Assembly: GCA_963778465.1 (NCBI GenBank)
Contig: CAVZUK010000002.1
Coordinates: 1,240,001-1,304,000, forward strand
Direction of reading: 5' to 3'
From: CAVZBW01 sp963778465
Lineage (GTDB): Bacteria; Actinomycetota; Acidimicrobiia; Acidimicrobiales; RAAP-2
Length of the DNA stretch: 64,000 bases
In this document: piece by piece, positions 35,918 through 45,251 of the stretch
How the letters are laid out: every line of letters starts with the position of its first letter
Position numbering within the stretch: the first letter of the stretch is position 1
The notes under the pieces: model-generated
What the model was told of the DNA's origin: nothing
What the model saw: the letters and a program-made list of their open reading frames with translations, nothing else
The model's database searches: none
Made by a program: the position numbers and the translations under genes

Positions 35918-37199
35918 GAGGTGGGCGTTGTTGCCGCCGAACCCAAAGGCGGAGATCGCAGACGCGTCGCGCTCCGCTCCATTCCTCGGGCGATGGCAGA
36001 GCTCGAAACCCGAGCCGGTCGAGATCCTCGATCGGCTCCTCCACGGGCATCGGCGGGAGCGTTCCTTCGGACATCGCCCCCAAGACCTTGATCAGGCCCG
36101 CCACCCCGGAGACCGTGACGAGATGGCCCAAGTTGTACTTGAGCGAGCCCACTGCGATCCCGCTCGAAGGACCGAAGAGGGCCGACATCGACCGCAGCTC
36201 GGTCGCATCCCCGACGCGGGTGCCGGTTGCGTGGCATTCGACGTAGGAGATGGTCGAGGGGTCGATGGCCGCCTGCTCGTAGGCGGCGCGGATGGCGCGA
36301 ACCTGCCCCTCCTCCGAGGGCACGAGCAGCCCCTGTCCTCGTCCGTCATTGGACAGCCCCACGCCGCGCACCACGCCGTAGACGCGGTCGCCGGCCCGGA
36401 GGGCATCCTCGAGCCGCTTGAGGACGACGAAGGCCGCGCCCTCGGCCGGCACGAGTCCGTCGGCCCTGCGATCGAACGGCCGGCTCTGTCCGGTCCGGCT
36501 GAGCGCGGTGAGCGCACGGAAGCCTTCGTGGAGCAGCAGATGGTCTGAGCAGCACACCGCTCCCGCGACGACGACGTCGGCGCGGCCCGCATCCAGCCAG
36601 TCCCCCGCCAGCTTGACGGCGTAGAGGGAGCTCGCACAGGCGGCGTCGAGTGCGAAGGATCCGGCCTGGAGCCCGAGGGCGTCGGCGGCCAGCGCCGCCG
36701 GCAGACCCGACATGAACCGGTTCGTCGGGTTGGGGGACCCGCCGGACCCCGAGATCCCCGGCGCGGCCAGTCCCTCCACGGACGAAAGCCACGTCGCCTC
36801 GGCGAACCGGACCAGGCCGGTCGTGGGATACGAAAGGTTGCCCATGATCAGGCCTGTCCCGTCACCCGCCCCCTCGGGGCAACCGGCATCGCGCATTGCG
36901 GTGCGCACCGTCTCGAGCGTCCAACGCACCACGGGGTCGACCCCGTCGAGCGCTCCTGCGGGGAGGTCGTATTTCCTCGGGTCCCACGAGAGCTCGGCAT
37001 CGGTCACGTAGCCGCCGCGGAAGGTGAAGTCGCCGTCGAGCGAACGGTCGGTGTGTCGTGGCCCGGGGGTCCAACGGCCCGGCGGTGGCGGTCCGATCTC
37101 GACGGAGCCCTCGACGGCCATTCGCCAGAGCTCCTCGGGCGACGCCGCGCCCGGGATGAGGCACGCACGGCCGACGATCGCGAGTGGCGTCGCCGTCAC
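35640..37199 (-). CDS. PfaC-like ketosynthase region (KS)
   Basis: Residues 1-410 are an active-type ketosynthase. It begins TPLAIVGRACLIPGAASPEE, the Cys nucleophile is in LDAACASSLYAVKLAG, and the His residues are in ECHATGTRVGDATE and KYNLGHLVTVSGV. After ALPSPEEWSGARR the frame is lost near 35965, and the remaining 100 codons to the stop are not real protein. GTG at 37199 has AGGTGAG upstream and overlaps the pfaA frame end. With the two downstream frames it forms a KS-CLF-AT-DH-DH protein of about 2,240 residues, as in myxobacterial Pfa3. Confidence 0.88.
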   Translation of the reverse strand: MTATPLAIVGRACLIPGAASPEELWRMAVEGSVEIGPPPPGRWTPGPRHTDRSLDGDFTFRGGYVTDAELSWDPRKYDLPAGALDGVDPVVRWTLETVRTAMRDAGCPEGAGDGTGLIMGNLSYPTTGLVRFAEATWLSSVEGLAAPGISGSGGSPNPTNRFMSGLPAALAADALGLQAGSFALDAACASSLYAVKLAGDWLDAGRADVVVAGAVCCSDHLLLHEGFRALTALSRTGQSRPFDRRADGLVPAEGAAFVVLKRLEDALRAGDRVYGVVRGVGLSNDGRGQGLLVPSEEGQVRAIRAAYEQAAIDPSTISYVECHATGTRVGDATELRSMSALFGPSSGIAVGSLKYNLGHLVTVSGVAGLIKVLGAMSEGTLPPMPVEEPIEDLDRLGFRALPSPEEWSGARRVCDLRLWVRRQQRPPRARSSRVGDRRRSAGLPLLCWRHQRLPLDAGHGSREASAGQRARRHRRHRGAGWPALRQDSLRRCGARRRSRIAVRRVVRGTPPLGPPLHAR

Positions 37200-40100
37200 C
37201 GGTCGCTCACCTCGCTCGCCTTTGTCGACGTCCCTTGGCTGGTCACTCGGACGTCCCAGCACCGACGGTGTGACACTCGATGCCGATGAGCTCGGCGACG
37301 ACGGCCCCTCGCTCGTCGAGCAGCGCCGCGTCGGACCGAGTCCGCTGGGTCGAGGTCTCGCGCCCCCGGACCACGCCGCGAAGGACGCCGCGACCCGCTG
37401 GGCGATCGGTGTGCTCGGACCTCGGCGATCGACGTCGGCATCGAACCGCTCTCGAGCTGCAGCTCGGTCCACAACACGGCGAGCTGGAGGAGCCCGTCCA
37501 GGGCGAGGGGGTCGGTCTGCCAGGGCTCGTCCGGCCACGCGGAGCCGAGGAGACCTCGGACGACGCCACATGCACCAGCCGCGTCGAGCCCGTCGATCCG
37601 CTCGAGCGCCTGGAACGCCGGTCCGTGGAAGAGCGCGCGGCCGCCGTAGGGCGCCGTTCCACCGAACGGCGCGCTTCCGTTGCCGGCCGGACCGCTCTCG
37701 AGATCGGCGCCGGGCTCCGGCTCCCACGGGTCGTCCGGGCGAGGCTCACGGTGCCGGGCCCGGCACTGGTAGCGCAAGGCCCCCTCGTCGTCGAGGAGCT
37801 CGAGCCGAGCTTCAGCGGTATCTCCCGTCGCCCGGATCACGAAGCGTGACGTTGCACCGTCCGCGTAGCCCGTGAGCCGGAGGCCTCGCATCATCCTGAG
37901 GTCGCGCAACTCGACCTCGTCGAACGGCCAAAACGCCCCGGCCGAGCGGACCATCCATTCGATGACGGAGACGAAGGGGACGACTACCGAGCCGCGCACC
38001 GCGTGGTCCGCCAGGTGCGGGTCGGAGGCGAGCGAGACACGGACGTCTGCGTGACGGTGCCCGGTGCCGGGTGCAGACGGGAGCTCGGGTCCACCGGCCG
38101 TGAGCACCACCTGCACGCTCGGGTCGTCGCTCGCCAACTCGTCGACGAACGCCCGGGCCCCGGCATCCAGCGGAAGCAAGGGTACGCCGGCCTGCTCGAA
38201 GTGGCTTCGAAGGCTCGGCGTGACCATGCCGCCGTCCCAGGGACCCCAGGCGATCGCCTTCACGGTGCAGTCCGGCCGCCGGGACCGCTCCGACTCGGCG
38301 ACCATGGTCATCACCTGGTTGGCCATCGCGTAGTCCGCCTGGCCGGGGTTGCCGTAGCGTGCGGCGACGGAGCTCGCGATCACGAGCAGCCGGAGAGGCA
38401 AGTCGGTCTCGAGGTCGAGGAGGGCACGGAGCCCGCTCACCTTCGTGTCGAAGACGCGGTGGAATTGCTCGACGGTCTTGTCCGCGACGAGCTTGTCCGC
38501 GAGTACTCCCGCTCCGTGGACCACGCCGGTCACGGATCCCCAGTCCGTGAGCGCTGACCGAACGGCGGTCTCGAGCTCCCCCGGATCGGCGACATCGGCC
38601 GTCACGTAGCGCGCTCGGCCTCCGGCGTCTTCGACGGCCTTCAGGGTCGAGCGGATCTCGCGGGCGGCGAGGATCTCCCGCGAAGCCGCACCGAGCTCGG
38701 CCGGCCCGACCGGTTGTCCCGTCTCCCGTGCCCGCTCGAGCAAGGCCTGCTTCAGTGCGGCGTCGTCCAGGGCTTCCCTGCACCAGGGCGGCTCCTCGGA
38801 GAGCGGACTCCGCCCGACGAGGAGGAACCGAGCGCCGGACGCCCGGGCCAGCTCGACGGTGCAGGCTGCCGTCACGCCCCGAGCCCCTCCCGACACGACG
38901 ATGACGTCGTCGACGCCGATGGGCAGCGGTCGTCGGGATCCGTCCGTCTCGACGTCGGAGGGGACCCACCGGCGGCCGTCAGCCGTGAGTCCCACCTCGG
39001 TGTCGGGGCCCCCCGAGAGGAGCTCGTCGACGATCGCTCGCACCGTCCGCTCCGTATCACGACCGCTGCGCTGGACGTCCAAGCTCTTGACCGAGGCCGA
39101 GGGGTATTCCTTGGCCAGCGTGCGTGCGAGCGCGACGGAACCGGCTGCCCACGCGCCGCGGGATTCGATGTCGATCAGCCCGAAGCCACCGCCGGAGTCC
39201 TGGAGCGTGACGAAGGTGCCGCCTCGCTCGAGCAGCGCCGTCGAGGACTTCGCGTGCGTGAACGCGGCCGCGTTCGCCGACTCCGTCCCGTTGGCACCGC
39301 TTGCCGGCGACATCCCGGCACAGCAGATCACGGCCGTGACGTCGTCGGGCACGGCATCGCCCACCGCGGCGCGGATGCCGCGAGCGGAGAGCTCGGAGGC
39401 GAGCTCCTCACTGAGCGCTCCCGCTTCCCCCGTGACGGCGACCGCCCCCCCGACCAGCCCGTGGAGGGCGAGCCCTCGCCTCGGGGCCTCGATCAGGCGC
39501 AGGACGCGACGAAGAACGTCCCGTGGTTGGCCGCCCCCTTCCCCGCGGAGCATGACGGTGGGGTCGTGACGTGCGGGCTCTCCGACCGTCGGCCCGACGG
39601 GCGAGGAAGAGCTCGTCGCGAGCGGCGTCCCGGTGCCGTTCGACGACGGGAGGTTGTCGGTCATGAAGGTCACGACGTGGCCCAGCGTCGAGAGCTCGGC
39701 CAGGACGGAGGTGTCCACCTCGGGCAGGTCCGGCAGCCGGTCGCGCAACGCCGAGAGGATCTCCACCCTCTTGATCGAGTCGATGCCGAGATCACCCTCG
39801 AGGGCCATCTCGAGCGTGAGCATCTCGGCCGGATAGCCCGTCTTGCCGGCCACGACCTCGAGCAGCAGCGCGACATGATCCACCGCGGGCTGCGGGCTCT
39901 GCGCCGGCTCGGCGGTGACGGGTGAGGAAGCGGTCGTCGCGACCGGCGTCCCGGCGCCGTTCGACGACGGGAGGTTGTCGGTCATGAAGGTCACGACGTG
40001 GCCCAGCGTCGAGAGCTCGGCCAGGACGGAGGTGTCCACCTCGGGCAGGTCCGGCAGCCGGTCGCGCAACGCCGAGAGGATCTCCACCCTCTTGATCGAG

Positions 40101-43100
40101 TCGATGCCGAGATCACCCTCGAGGGCCATCTCGAGCGTGAGCATCTCGGCCGGATAGCCCGTCTTGCCGGCCACGACCTCGAGCAGCAGCGCGACATGGT
40201 CCACCGCGGGCTGCGGGCTCTGCGCCGGCTCGGCGGTCACCACTGGGCTGGACGTCGGCTGGCTTACGACCGAAGGGCCGGTCGCCGGCGTCACGGCCAT
40301 CACCGGGGGAGGCGGCGGTGCGGGTTGCACGGCGGCATCCGGACGAGGCTGAGAAATGACGCGTGGGGCCGGCGTCGCGATCCGGGGGGTCCCGCTCAGC
40401 TGGCCGAGCGTCGCCTCGTAGGCCTGGAGGTAGGCCTCGTGGGTGCGGGCGAGCGTCTCCATGCAGGCGAGGTGGGTGCTCGCCACCTCGCGCTCGATCT
40501 CGAGGAGCGTGGAGGGGTCCCGGCCGGCTCCCGGAGCCGACGATCCGTTGGGGACCGCGTCCTCGGGCGCGGTCACCGGAGGGGGTCCGCCGTAGTGCTG
40601 CACCGAACCGTTGGTGGTGACGGCGGGCGGGGGCGGAGTCGCCGGCGCCTCGCTCATGCTGGGAATCGGCGATTGCGGCGGCTGGTGCGCCGTCGGCTCG
40701 TGCGGAGCCTCCCACGCGGTCGCCGCGTACGGCATCGGCTCCGGCGTGTGCCGGCCGTAGTTGACCCCGGAGATCCGCACTGCGGCCTTCGACGGTACGC
40801 GGTCGTGGGGATTCGTGACCGAGCGGTATCCCCCCCAAAGAGCGGTGAGGCGCATCGGAACGCCCAGTGCCACGAGCGTGCCCAACCCCTGGAGGAATGC
40901 CTCGATCCCGACGGCACCCTTACGGTCGAGGCTCACGGCGACGTGGGGTCGGTCGCCCAGGATCTCCCGGACCTGGGCGGTCAGCACCGCCGAGGGACCC
41001 ACCTCGACGAAGGTGCGCTGGCCGTCGTCGTACATCGCCTCGATCATCTCCACGAACCGGACCGGTTGGGTGAGCTGCCGGGCGAGCTCTGTCCGGATCT
41101 CGGTGGGCTCACCCCCATAGGCGGTGGCGCTGGCATTGGCGTAGACGGGAAGCGACGGACGTGCGACGTCCGACGACGCCAGCTCGCGGGCGAATCCCTC
41201 GGAGGCGGCGGCGACGAGCGGCGAGTGGAACGCGGTGGCGACGGTCAGACGGGACGAGCGGATCCCGGCCTCGGCAAGTGAGGCCGCGGCGAGATCGATC
41301 TGATCGGAAGGGCCGGAGAGGACGACCTGGCGAGGACCGTTGTGGTTGGCCACGACGAGGTCGTAGCCGACGCGCTCGAGGTGTGAGCGAACGGACTCGA
41401 TCGAATCTGCGACCACGAGCATCCCCCCGGCGGTTCCCGAAGCGTCCCGCATGTGCTCGCCTCTGCGGCGGGCCAGGAGCAGGAAGTCCGCGGCATCGAT
41501 CGCTCCTGCTGCGTGGAGCGCCGTGAGCTCGCCGAAGCTGTGACCGCCGAGAGCGGAGGGCTCGAGGCCGAGCTCGCGCAACACGTGCAGCATCGAGAGG
41601 CTCATGCAGCCGATCGCGGGCTGGGCCCACTCCGTCGCCGTCAGCAGACGAGCCTGCTCCTCTCGCTCCGCCTCCGTCCGGGTGGCCCTGGCGAAGACGA
41701 CGTCGTGGAGGGCGAGGTCGAGGTCGGCTGCGAGGTTCCAGGCCTCGAGGGCGCCCGGAAAGGCCATTGCGAGCCCCGACCCCATGCCGACGTAGTGGCT
41801 TCCCTGACCCGGGAAGAGATAGGCCAGGGGACCGGGTGCTCCCCCTGTCCCGAAGTGGACCCCGCCCGGGAGCGAGAAGTCCTCCCGCCCCGCCGGGTCC
41901 GCTTGGATCCGCTCGGCGGCCGAGGTCAGCTTTGCGGCGAGGTCGCGCTCGTCCCGAGCGACGATGGCGAGCCGGGCCGGGGCGCAGGGATCGTACGACT
42001 CGATCGAGGTCTGGGCGGCCCACCGAAGGAAGCCTTCCTCGGTGGCGTCGGAGGCCATCTGCCTTGCCGAGACCGCAACCTCGGCGGGCTCCCCGCAGAC
42101 CACGACCATCTCGGCGTTGCTGGCTCGGAACCTGCCAGGCGTGGGCGCGCTGCCGGCGTACTCGCTGAGTGCGACGTGGAAGTTGGATCCCCCGAACCCG
42201 AACGAGCTCACCCCCGCCCGCCGCTCGTGGTCGTCCCCCCGCACCCAGGGCCGCGCCGCCGTCGGGACGTAGAAGGGGGAGTTCCCGCTGGCGAGCGCGG
42301 GGTTGAGCTGGTCCGACTTGGGCTGCGGGGGCAGGGCGCGGTGCTGCAGTGCGAGGACGGCCTTGATCAGGCCCGCGGCACCCGCGGCGGCCTTCGTGTG
42401 GCCGATGAGCGCCTTGACCGAGCCGAGTGCGCACCATTGCTCGTCGCGGCGTCCGCTCTCCTCGAAGACGGTCCGGAGTCCCTCCACCTCGGCGGCGTCG
42501 CCCGCGGTGGTCCCGGTCCCATGCGCTTCGACGAGCTCCACCGTGTCGGGTCCGAAGCCTGCGACGTCGTACGCACGCCGGATGGCGCGTGCCTGACCCG
42601 TCGCCAGGGGTGCGTAGACGCTCTTCGCTCGCCCGTCCGAGCTCGCCCCGATGCCGCGCACGACGGCGTAGACGGCGTCCCCGTCGCGCTCTGCGTCCTC
42701 CAGGCGCTTGATCGCCATCATGCCCAGACCCTCTCCGAGCATCGTCCCGTCGGCCTCGGTCGAGAACGGCCGGCAATCGCCGGTCGGCGACAGCGCCGGC
42801 GTCTTGGAGAAGCACATGTACATGAAGACGTCGTTCATGGTGTCCACGCCGCCGGTGATGACGAGGTCCGAGTCGCCGAGGTACAGCTCGTTCGCCGCCA
42901 TCGCGAGCGCCGAGATGCTCGACGCGCACGCGGCGTCGGTGATGCAGTTGGTCCCGCCGAGGTCGAGCCGGTTGGCGATGCGACCCGCCACGACGTTGCC
43001 GAGGAGCCCGGGGAACGTGCTCTCCTTCCACTCCAGGTAGTGGGCCAGGATGCGTTCCACCGCAGCGTCGACCTGAGGCTCGGCCACGCCCGATTCGCGG

Positions 43101-43582
43101 AGGGCGCGCTCCCACAGTGGCCGCTGCATGCGGGCGACCATCGATCCGAGCAGCTCCTGGCCCCCCGTCACGCCGAGGATGACCGAGACCCTCGAGCGGT
43201 CCATCTCGCGGAAGCTGCCCGCGGTGGCGTCGTCGAGGACCCGCTGGGCGACGATCAGCGCCAGCAGCTGCGAGGTGTCCGTCGTCGGAATGATGCTCGG
43301 TGGAATGCCCCACTCGAGGGGCTCGAACTCGACCTCGTCGAGGAAGCCACCGCGGCACGCGTAGGTCTTGTCGCGCGCCGTCGGATCCGGGTCGTAGTAG
43401 TCGTCCACGTCCCAGTGGCTCTTCGGCACCTCCCGGAGGTGGTCCGTCCCGGCAAAGACGGATCGCCAATATCCCGCGCCGTCGGACGAACCCGGAAAGA
43501 TCGCATCCAGCCCGACGACGGCGAGGGGCGGCCGTTGGCGGCGCCGGCCCGGGACCACCGGTTTGCTCTCTTCGCTACTCAT
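37196..43582 (-). CDS. pfaA: PfaA-type polyunsaturated fatty acid synthase, KS-AT-ACP-ACP-KR-DH
   Basis: This iterative synthase of about 2,120 residues has, in order: KS (ITDAACASSISALAMA near residue 220, VEAHGTGTTAGDA, IGHTKAAAGAAG); malonyl acyltransferase (LFPGQGSHYVGMG, GGHSFGELTALHA near 695); a Pro-rich linker; two near-identical ACPs (GIDSIKRVEIL); KR (VVSGGARGVTAACTVELA, VHGAGVLADKLV, YAMANQVMTM); and a PfaA-type DH (DPHLADHAVRGSVVVPF). ATG at 43582 follows GGAGGAGACAG. Near 37425 one extra base shifts the frame. Corrected, the DH ends in IECHTVGAGTSE with a stop at 37243. Marine PfaA has five to nine ACPs; this has two. Confidence 0.93.
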   Translation of the reverse strand: MSSEESKPVVPGRRRQRPPLAVVGLDAIFPGSSDGAGYWRSVFAGTDHLREVPKSHWDVDDYYDPDPTARDKTYACRGGFLDEVEFEPLEWGIPPSIIPTTDTSQLLALIVAQRVLDDATAGSFREMDRSRVSVILGVTGGQELLGSMVARMQRPLWERALRESGVAEPQVDAAVERILAHYLEWKESTFPGLLGNVVAGRIANRLDLGGTNCITDAACASSISALAMAANELYLGDSDLVITGGVDTMNDVFMYMCFSKTPALSPTGDCRPFSTEADGTMLGEGLGMMAIKRLEDAERDGDAVYAVVRGIGASSDGRAKSVYAPLATGQARAIRRAYDVAGFGPDTVELVEAHGTGTTAGDAAEVEGLRTVFEESGRRDEQWCALGSVKALIGHTKAAAGAAGLIKAVLALQHRALPPQPKSDQLNPALASGNSPFYVPTAARPWVRGDDHERRAGVSSFGFGGSNFHVALSEYAGSAPTPGRFRASNAEMVVVCGEPAEVAVSARQMASDATEEGFLRWAAQTSIESYDPCAPARLAIVARDERDLAAKLTSAAERIQADPAGREDFSLPGGVHFGTGGAPGPLAYLFPGQGSHYVGMGSGLAMAFPGALEAWNLAADLDLALHDVVFARATRTEAEREEQARLLTATEWAQPAIGCMSLSMLHVLRELGLEPSALGGHSFGELTALHAAGAIDAADFLLLARRRGEHMRDASGTAGGMLVVADSIESVRSHLERVGYDLVVANHNGPRQVVLSGPSDQIDLAAASLAEAGIRSSRLTVATAFHSPLVAAASEGFARELASSDVARPSLPVYANASATAYGGEPTEIRTELARQLTQPVRFVEMIEAMYDDGQRTFVEVGPSAVLTAQVREILGDRPHVAVSLDRKGAVGIEAFLQGLGTLVALGVPMRLTALWGGYRSVTNPHDRVPSKAAVRISGVNYGRHTPEPMPYAATAWEAPHEPTAHQPPQSPIPSMSEAPATPPPPAVTTNGSVQHYGGPPPVTAPEDAVPNGSSAPGAGRDPSTLLEIEREVASTHLACMETLARTHEAYLQAYEATLGQLSGTPRIATPAPRVISQPRPDAAVQPAPPPPPVMAVTPATGPSVVSQPTSSPVVTAEPAQSPQPAVDHVALLLEVVAGKTGYPAEMLTLEMALEGDLGIDSIKRVEILSALRDRLPDLPEVDTSVLAELSTLGHVVTFMTDNLPSSNGAGTPVATTASSPVTAEPAQSPQPAVDHVALLLEVVAGKTGYPAEMLTLEMALEGDLGIDSIKRVEILSALRDRLPDLPEVDTSVLAELSTLGHVVTFMTDNLPSSNGTGTPLATSSSSPVGPTVGEPARHDPTVMLRGEGGGQPRDVLRRVLRLIEAPRRGLALHGLVGGAVAVTGEAGALSEELASELSARGIRAAVGDAVPDDVTAVICCAGMSPASGANGTESANAAAFTHAKSSTALLERGGTFVTLQDSGGGFGLIDIESRGAWAAGSVALARTLAKEYPSASVKSLDVQRSGRDTERTVRAIVDELLSGGPDTEVGLTADGRRWVPSDVETDGSRRPLPIGVDDVIVVSGGARGVTAACTVELARASGARFLLVGRSPLSEEPPWCREALDDAALKQALLERARETGQPVGPAELGAASREILAAREIRSTLKAVEDAGGRARYVTADVADPGELETAVRSALTDWGSVTGVVHGAGVLADKLVADKTVEQFHRVFDTKVSGLRALLDLETDLPLRLLVIASSVAARYGNPGQADYAMANQVMTMVAESERSRRPDCTVKAIAWGPWDGGMVTPSLRSHFEQAGVPLLPLDAGARAFVDELASDDPSVQVVLTAGGPELPSAPGTGHRHADVRVSLASDPHLADHAVRGSVVVPFVSVIEWMVRSAGAFWPFDEVELRDLRMMRGLRLTGYADGATSRFVIRATGDTAEARLELLDDEGALRYQCRARHREPRPDDPWEPEPGADLESGPAGNGSAPFGGTAPYGGRALFHGPAFQALERIDGLDAAGACGVVRGLLGSAWPDEPWQTDPLALDGLLQLAVLWTELQLESGSMPTSIAEVRAHRSPSGSRRPSRRGPGARDLDPADSVRRGAARRARGRRRRAHRHRVSHRRCWDVRVTSQGTSTKASEVSDR
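39624..40237 (-). repeat. tandem duplication of an acyl-carrier-protein module
   Basis: Two copies with a period of 321 bp (107 codons) cover 39624-39916 and 39945-40237. They are almost identical at the DNA level, with only a few substitutions visible (for example one base near 39634 against 39955). Each encodes one ACP with the DSIKR phosphopantetheine site plus the linker. The lack of silent drift means recent duplication or ongoing gene conversion. Confidence 0.9.
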
Positions 43583-43676
43583 CTGTCTCCTCCCGATCGT
43601 TGCCGCCCGATGGCCTCCCCCTGGCCGATATTGCACGGGCGCATGCCTCTTTGCTCATGGCTGATGCGAATGCCCG

Positions 43677-45251
43677 CTATCGCAGCAGTCTTGGTCGAAA
43701 CACGAAAGCTTCCGGCGGCACGGAGAGTCCGGCCGTGCGGAGCTGCTGGGCGCGGGTCACCACCGCCGCTCCCTCGAGCAGGTTGCGGGCCACCTGCTCG
43801 ACGGTGCGATTCTCCGGCGGAGCGAGAAACGATCCCGCCACCCAGGAGTTGAAGGCGCCCATCGCGGAGCTGCACCAGATCTGGTAGTCGGTGCGTCGGT
43901 CGACGCGACCGTCGATGGCCCACCGGCTCGCGAGACCGAGATAGCTGCGAAACAGCAACGCGAGCTTGTGCTTGGGGTTTTCCTCCGCCCGGTCGAATTG
44001 CTCGGGATCGCGCTCGGCCCAGTACTCCTTGGTCTCGAGCCATGCGTCCTCGACGCCCTTGCCGAAGATGGCGTCCTCGAGCCATGCCCGGTCCGACGCG
44101 CCCAACTCGTCGAGCGAGGATGCGTCGCGATAGAGCTCGTAGAGGCGCCGACCTCGGGTGCCGAACATGGTGCCCCGGCGGAGCACCTGGACGTCGACGC
44201 CGAGCTCGAACATGTCGGCGGCCGGGGCCATGATCACGTCCGGAAGCTCGGCCTGCGAGAGCATCAGGCACGCGTCCGGGTCGAGGCCGGACTCGACGCA
44301 CGACTGGTTGACCGAGCCCGTCACGACGTAGGAGGCACCCAGCGCGAACGCGGACGCCAACGAGGCCGGCGTGCCGAGACCGCCACCCGCACCCACCCTC
44401 GGCGGGCGCCAGCCACGATGAGCGGCGATCTCTCGACCGAGGTCGACGATCACGGGAAACAGCGCCCCGAGGGGTCGGCGATCCGTATGGCCGCCGGAAT
44501 CGGCCTCGACCGTGAGGTCCTCCGCGAGGGGGAGGGCCGCGCCGAGCGTCGCCTCCTCGTTGCTGAGGAGCCCGTGGGCGACGAGGTGTTCGATGATCGC
44601 CGACGGAGCCGGCTCCAAGAACTTGCGCGCCACTTCGGGTCGCGACAGCTTCGCGATCACCCGGTGGCGGCGTTCCACGGACCCGTCGGGCATGCGGCGC
44701 AGGCCGGAATACGCGTAGCGCACGACGGCCGGCGTGAGGTTCATGAACGCCGACGCCTCGACGCAACGGACATCACGGCGGATGTAGATGTCGGCGACGG
44801 CATCCTCGATGGCCGGCTCGCTCGGCGAGTGGATCAGGTTGCAACCCCACGAGGAGTTCGGACCGAGTCGCTCGGACAGCGCGTCGACCGCGTGTTCCAC
44901 CGAGCGTGGGGCGAGGCCGGCCGCTCCGAAGAAGCCGAGGCAACCCGCGTGCGCGGCCGCCACGACGACGTCGACGGTCGCGATGCCGTTGGCCATCGAA
45001 CCCGTCACGTAGGGGAACCGGGTGCCGTGGTCCGCCAGGAACGCGCGGTCTCCAAGATGCTCGGGGAACACGCCGGGGAGCACGGCGTGCAGTTGGTTGC
45101 CGCCGACCCCCAGCGCGTCTTCCCCTTCGCCACCCAGCGCGACACCGAGTCGTCCGGATCTGGAGAGGACGTACGCGGGTTCTCGGCAGCGAACCGCGGC
45201 GTCGCATACCCCGCCCTCGGTGAACCACGAAACCGAGGATGTGATACTCAC
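43677..45251 (-). CDS. pfaD: PfaD-type trans-acting enoyl reductase (nitronate-monooxygenase fold)
   Basis: The 524-residue FMN TIM-barrel enzyme supplies enoyl reduction to PUFA synthases. Family segments are YVTGSMANGIATVDVVVAAA, GCNLIHSPSEP and VEASAFMNLTPAVVRYAYSG. PRVGAGGGLGTPASLASAFA, FELGVDVQVLRRGTMFGTRG and DYQIWCSSAMGAFNSWVAGS follow. GTG at 45251 is preceded by AAGGAGGATCG, better than a GTG 30 bases upstream. It is the first gene of the synthase operon, as in myxobacterial pfa1, and faces the palindrome-bearing divergent promoter. Confidence 0.94.
   Translation of the reverse strand: MSITSSVSWFTEGGVCDAAVRCREPAYVLSRSGRLGVALGGEGEDALGVGGNQLHAVLPGVFPEHLGDRAFLADHGTRFPYVTGSMANGIATVDVVVAAAHAGCLGFFGAAGLAPRSVEHAVDALSERLGPNSSWGCNLIHSPSEPAIEDAVADIYIRRDVRCVEASAFMNLTPAVVRYAYSGLRRMPDGSVERRHRVIAKLSRPEVARKFLEPAPSAIIEHLVAHGLLSNEEATLGAALPLAEDLTVEADSGGHTDRRPLGALFPVIVDLGREIAAHRGWRPPRVGAGGGLGTPASLASAFALGASYVVTGSVNQSCVESGLDPDACLMLSQAELPDVIMAPAADMFELGVDVQVLRRGTMFGTRGRRLYELYRDASSLDELGASDRAWLEDAIFGKGVEDAWLETKEYWAERDPEQFDRAEENPKHKLALLFRSYLGLASRWAIDGRVDRRTDYQIWCSSAMGAFNSWVAGSFLAPPENRTVEQVARNLLEGAAVVTRAQQLRTAGLSVPPEAFVFRPRLLR

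Noticed and set aside
34313..36548. Long plus-strand frames opposite the CLF and KS coding regions
   Set aside because: They are antisense to clearly conserved synthase domains, have shadow composition and match nothing recognisable. High GC keeps such frames open.
39624..40237. Tandem repeat considered as a CRISPR-like or satellite array
   Set aside because: There are only two 293-bp copies and both encode ACP domains in frame.
41453..43852. 799-codon plus-strand frame opposite PfaA
   Set aside because: Antisense of the KS and AT domains, with Arg/Gly/His-rich composition typical of a shadow.
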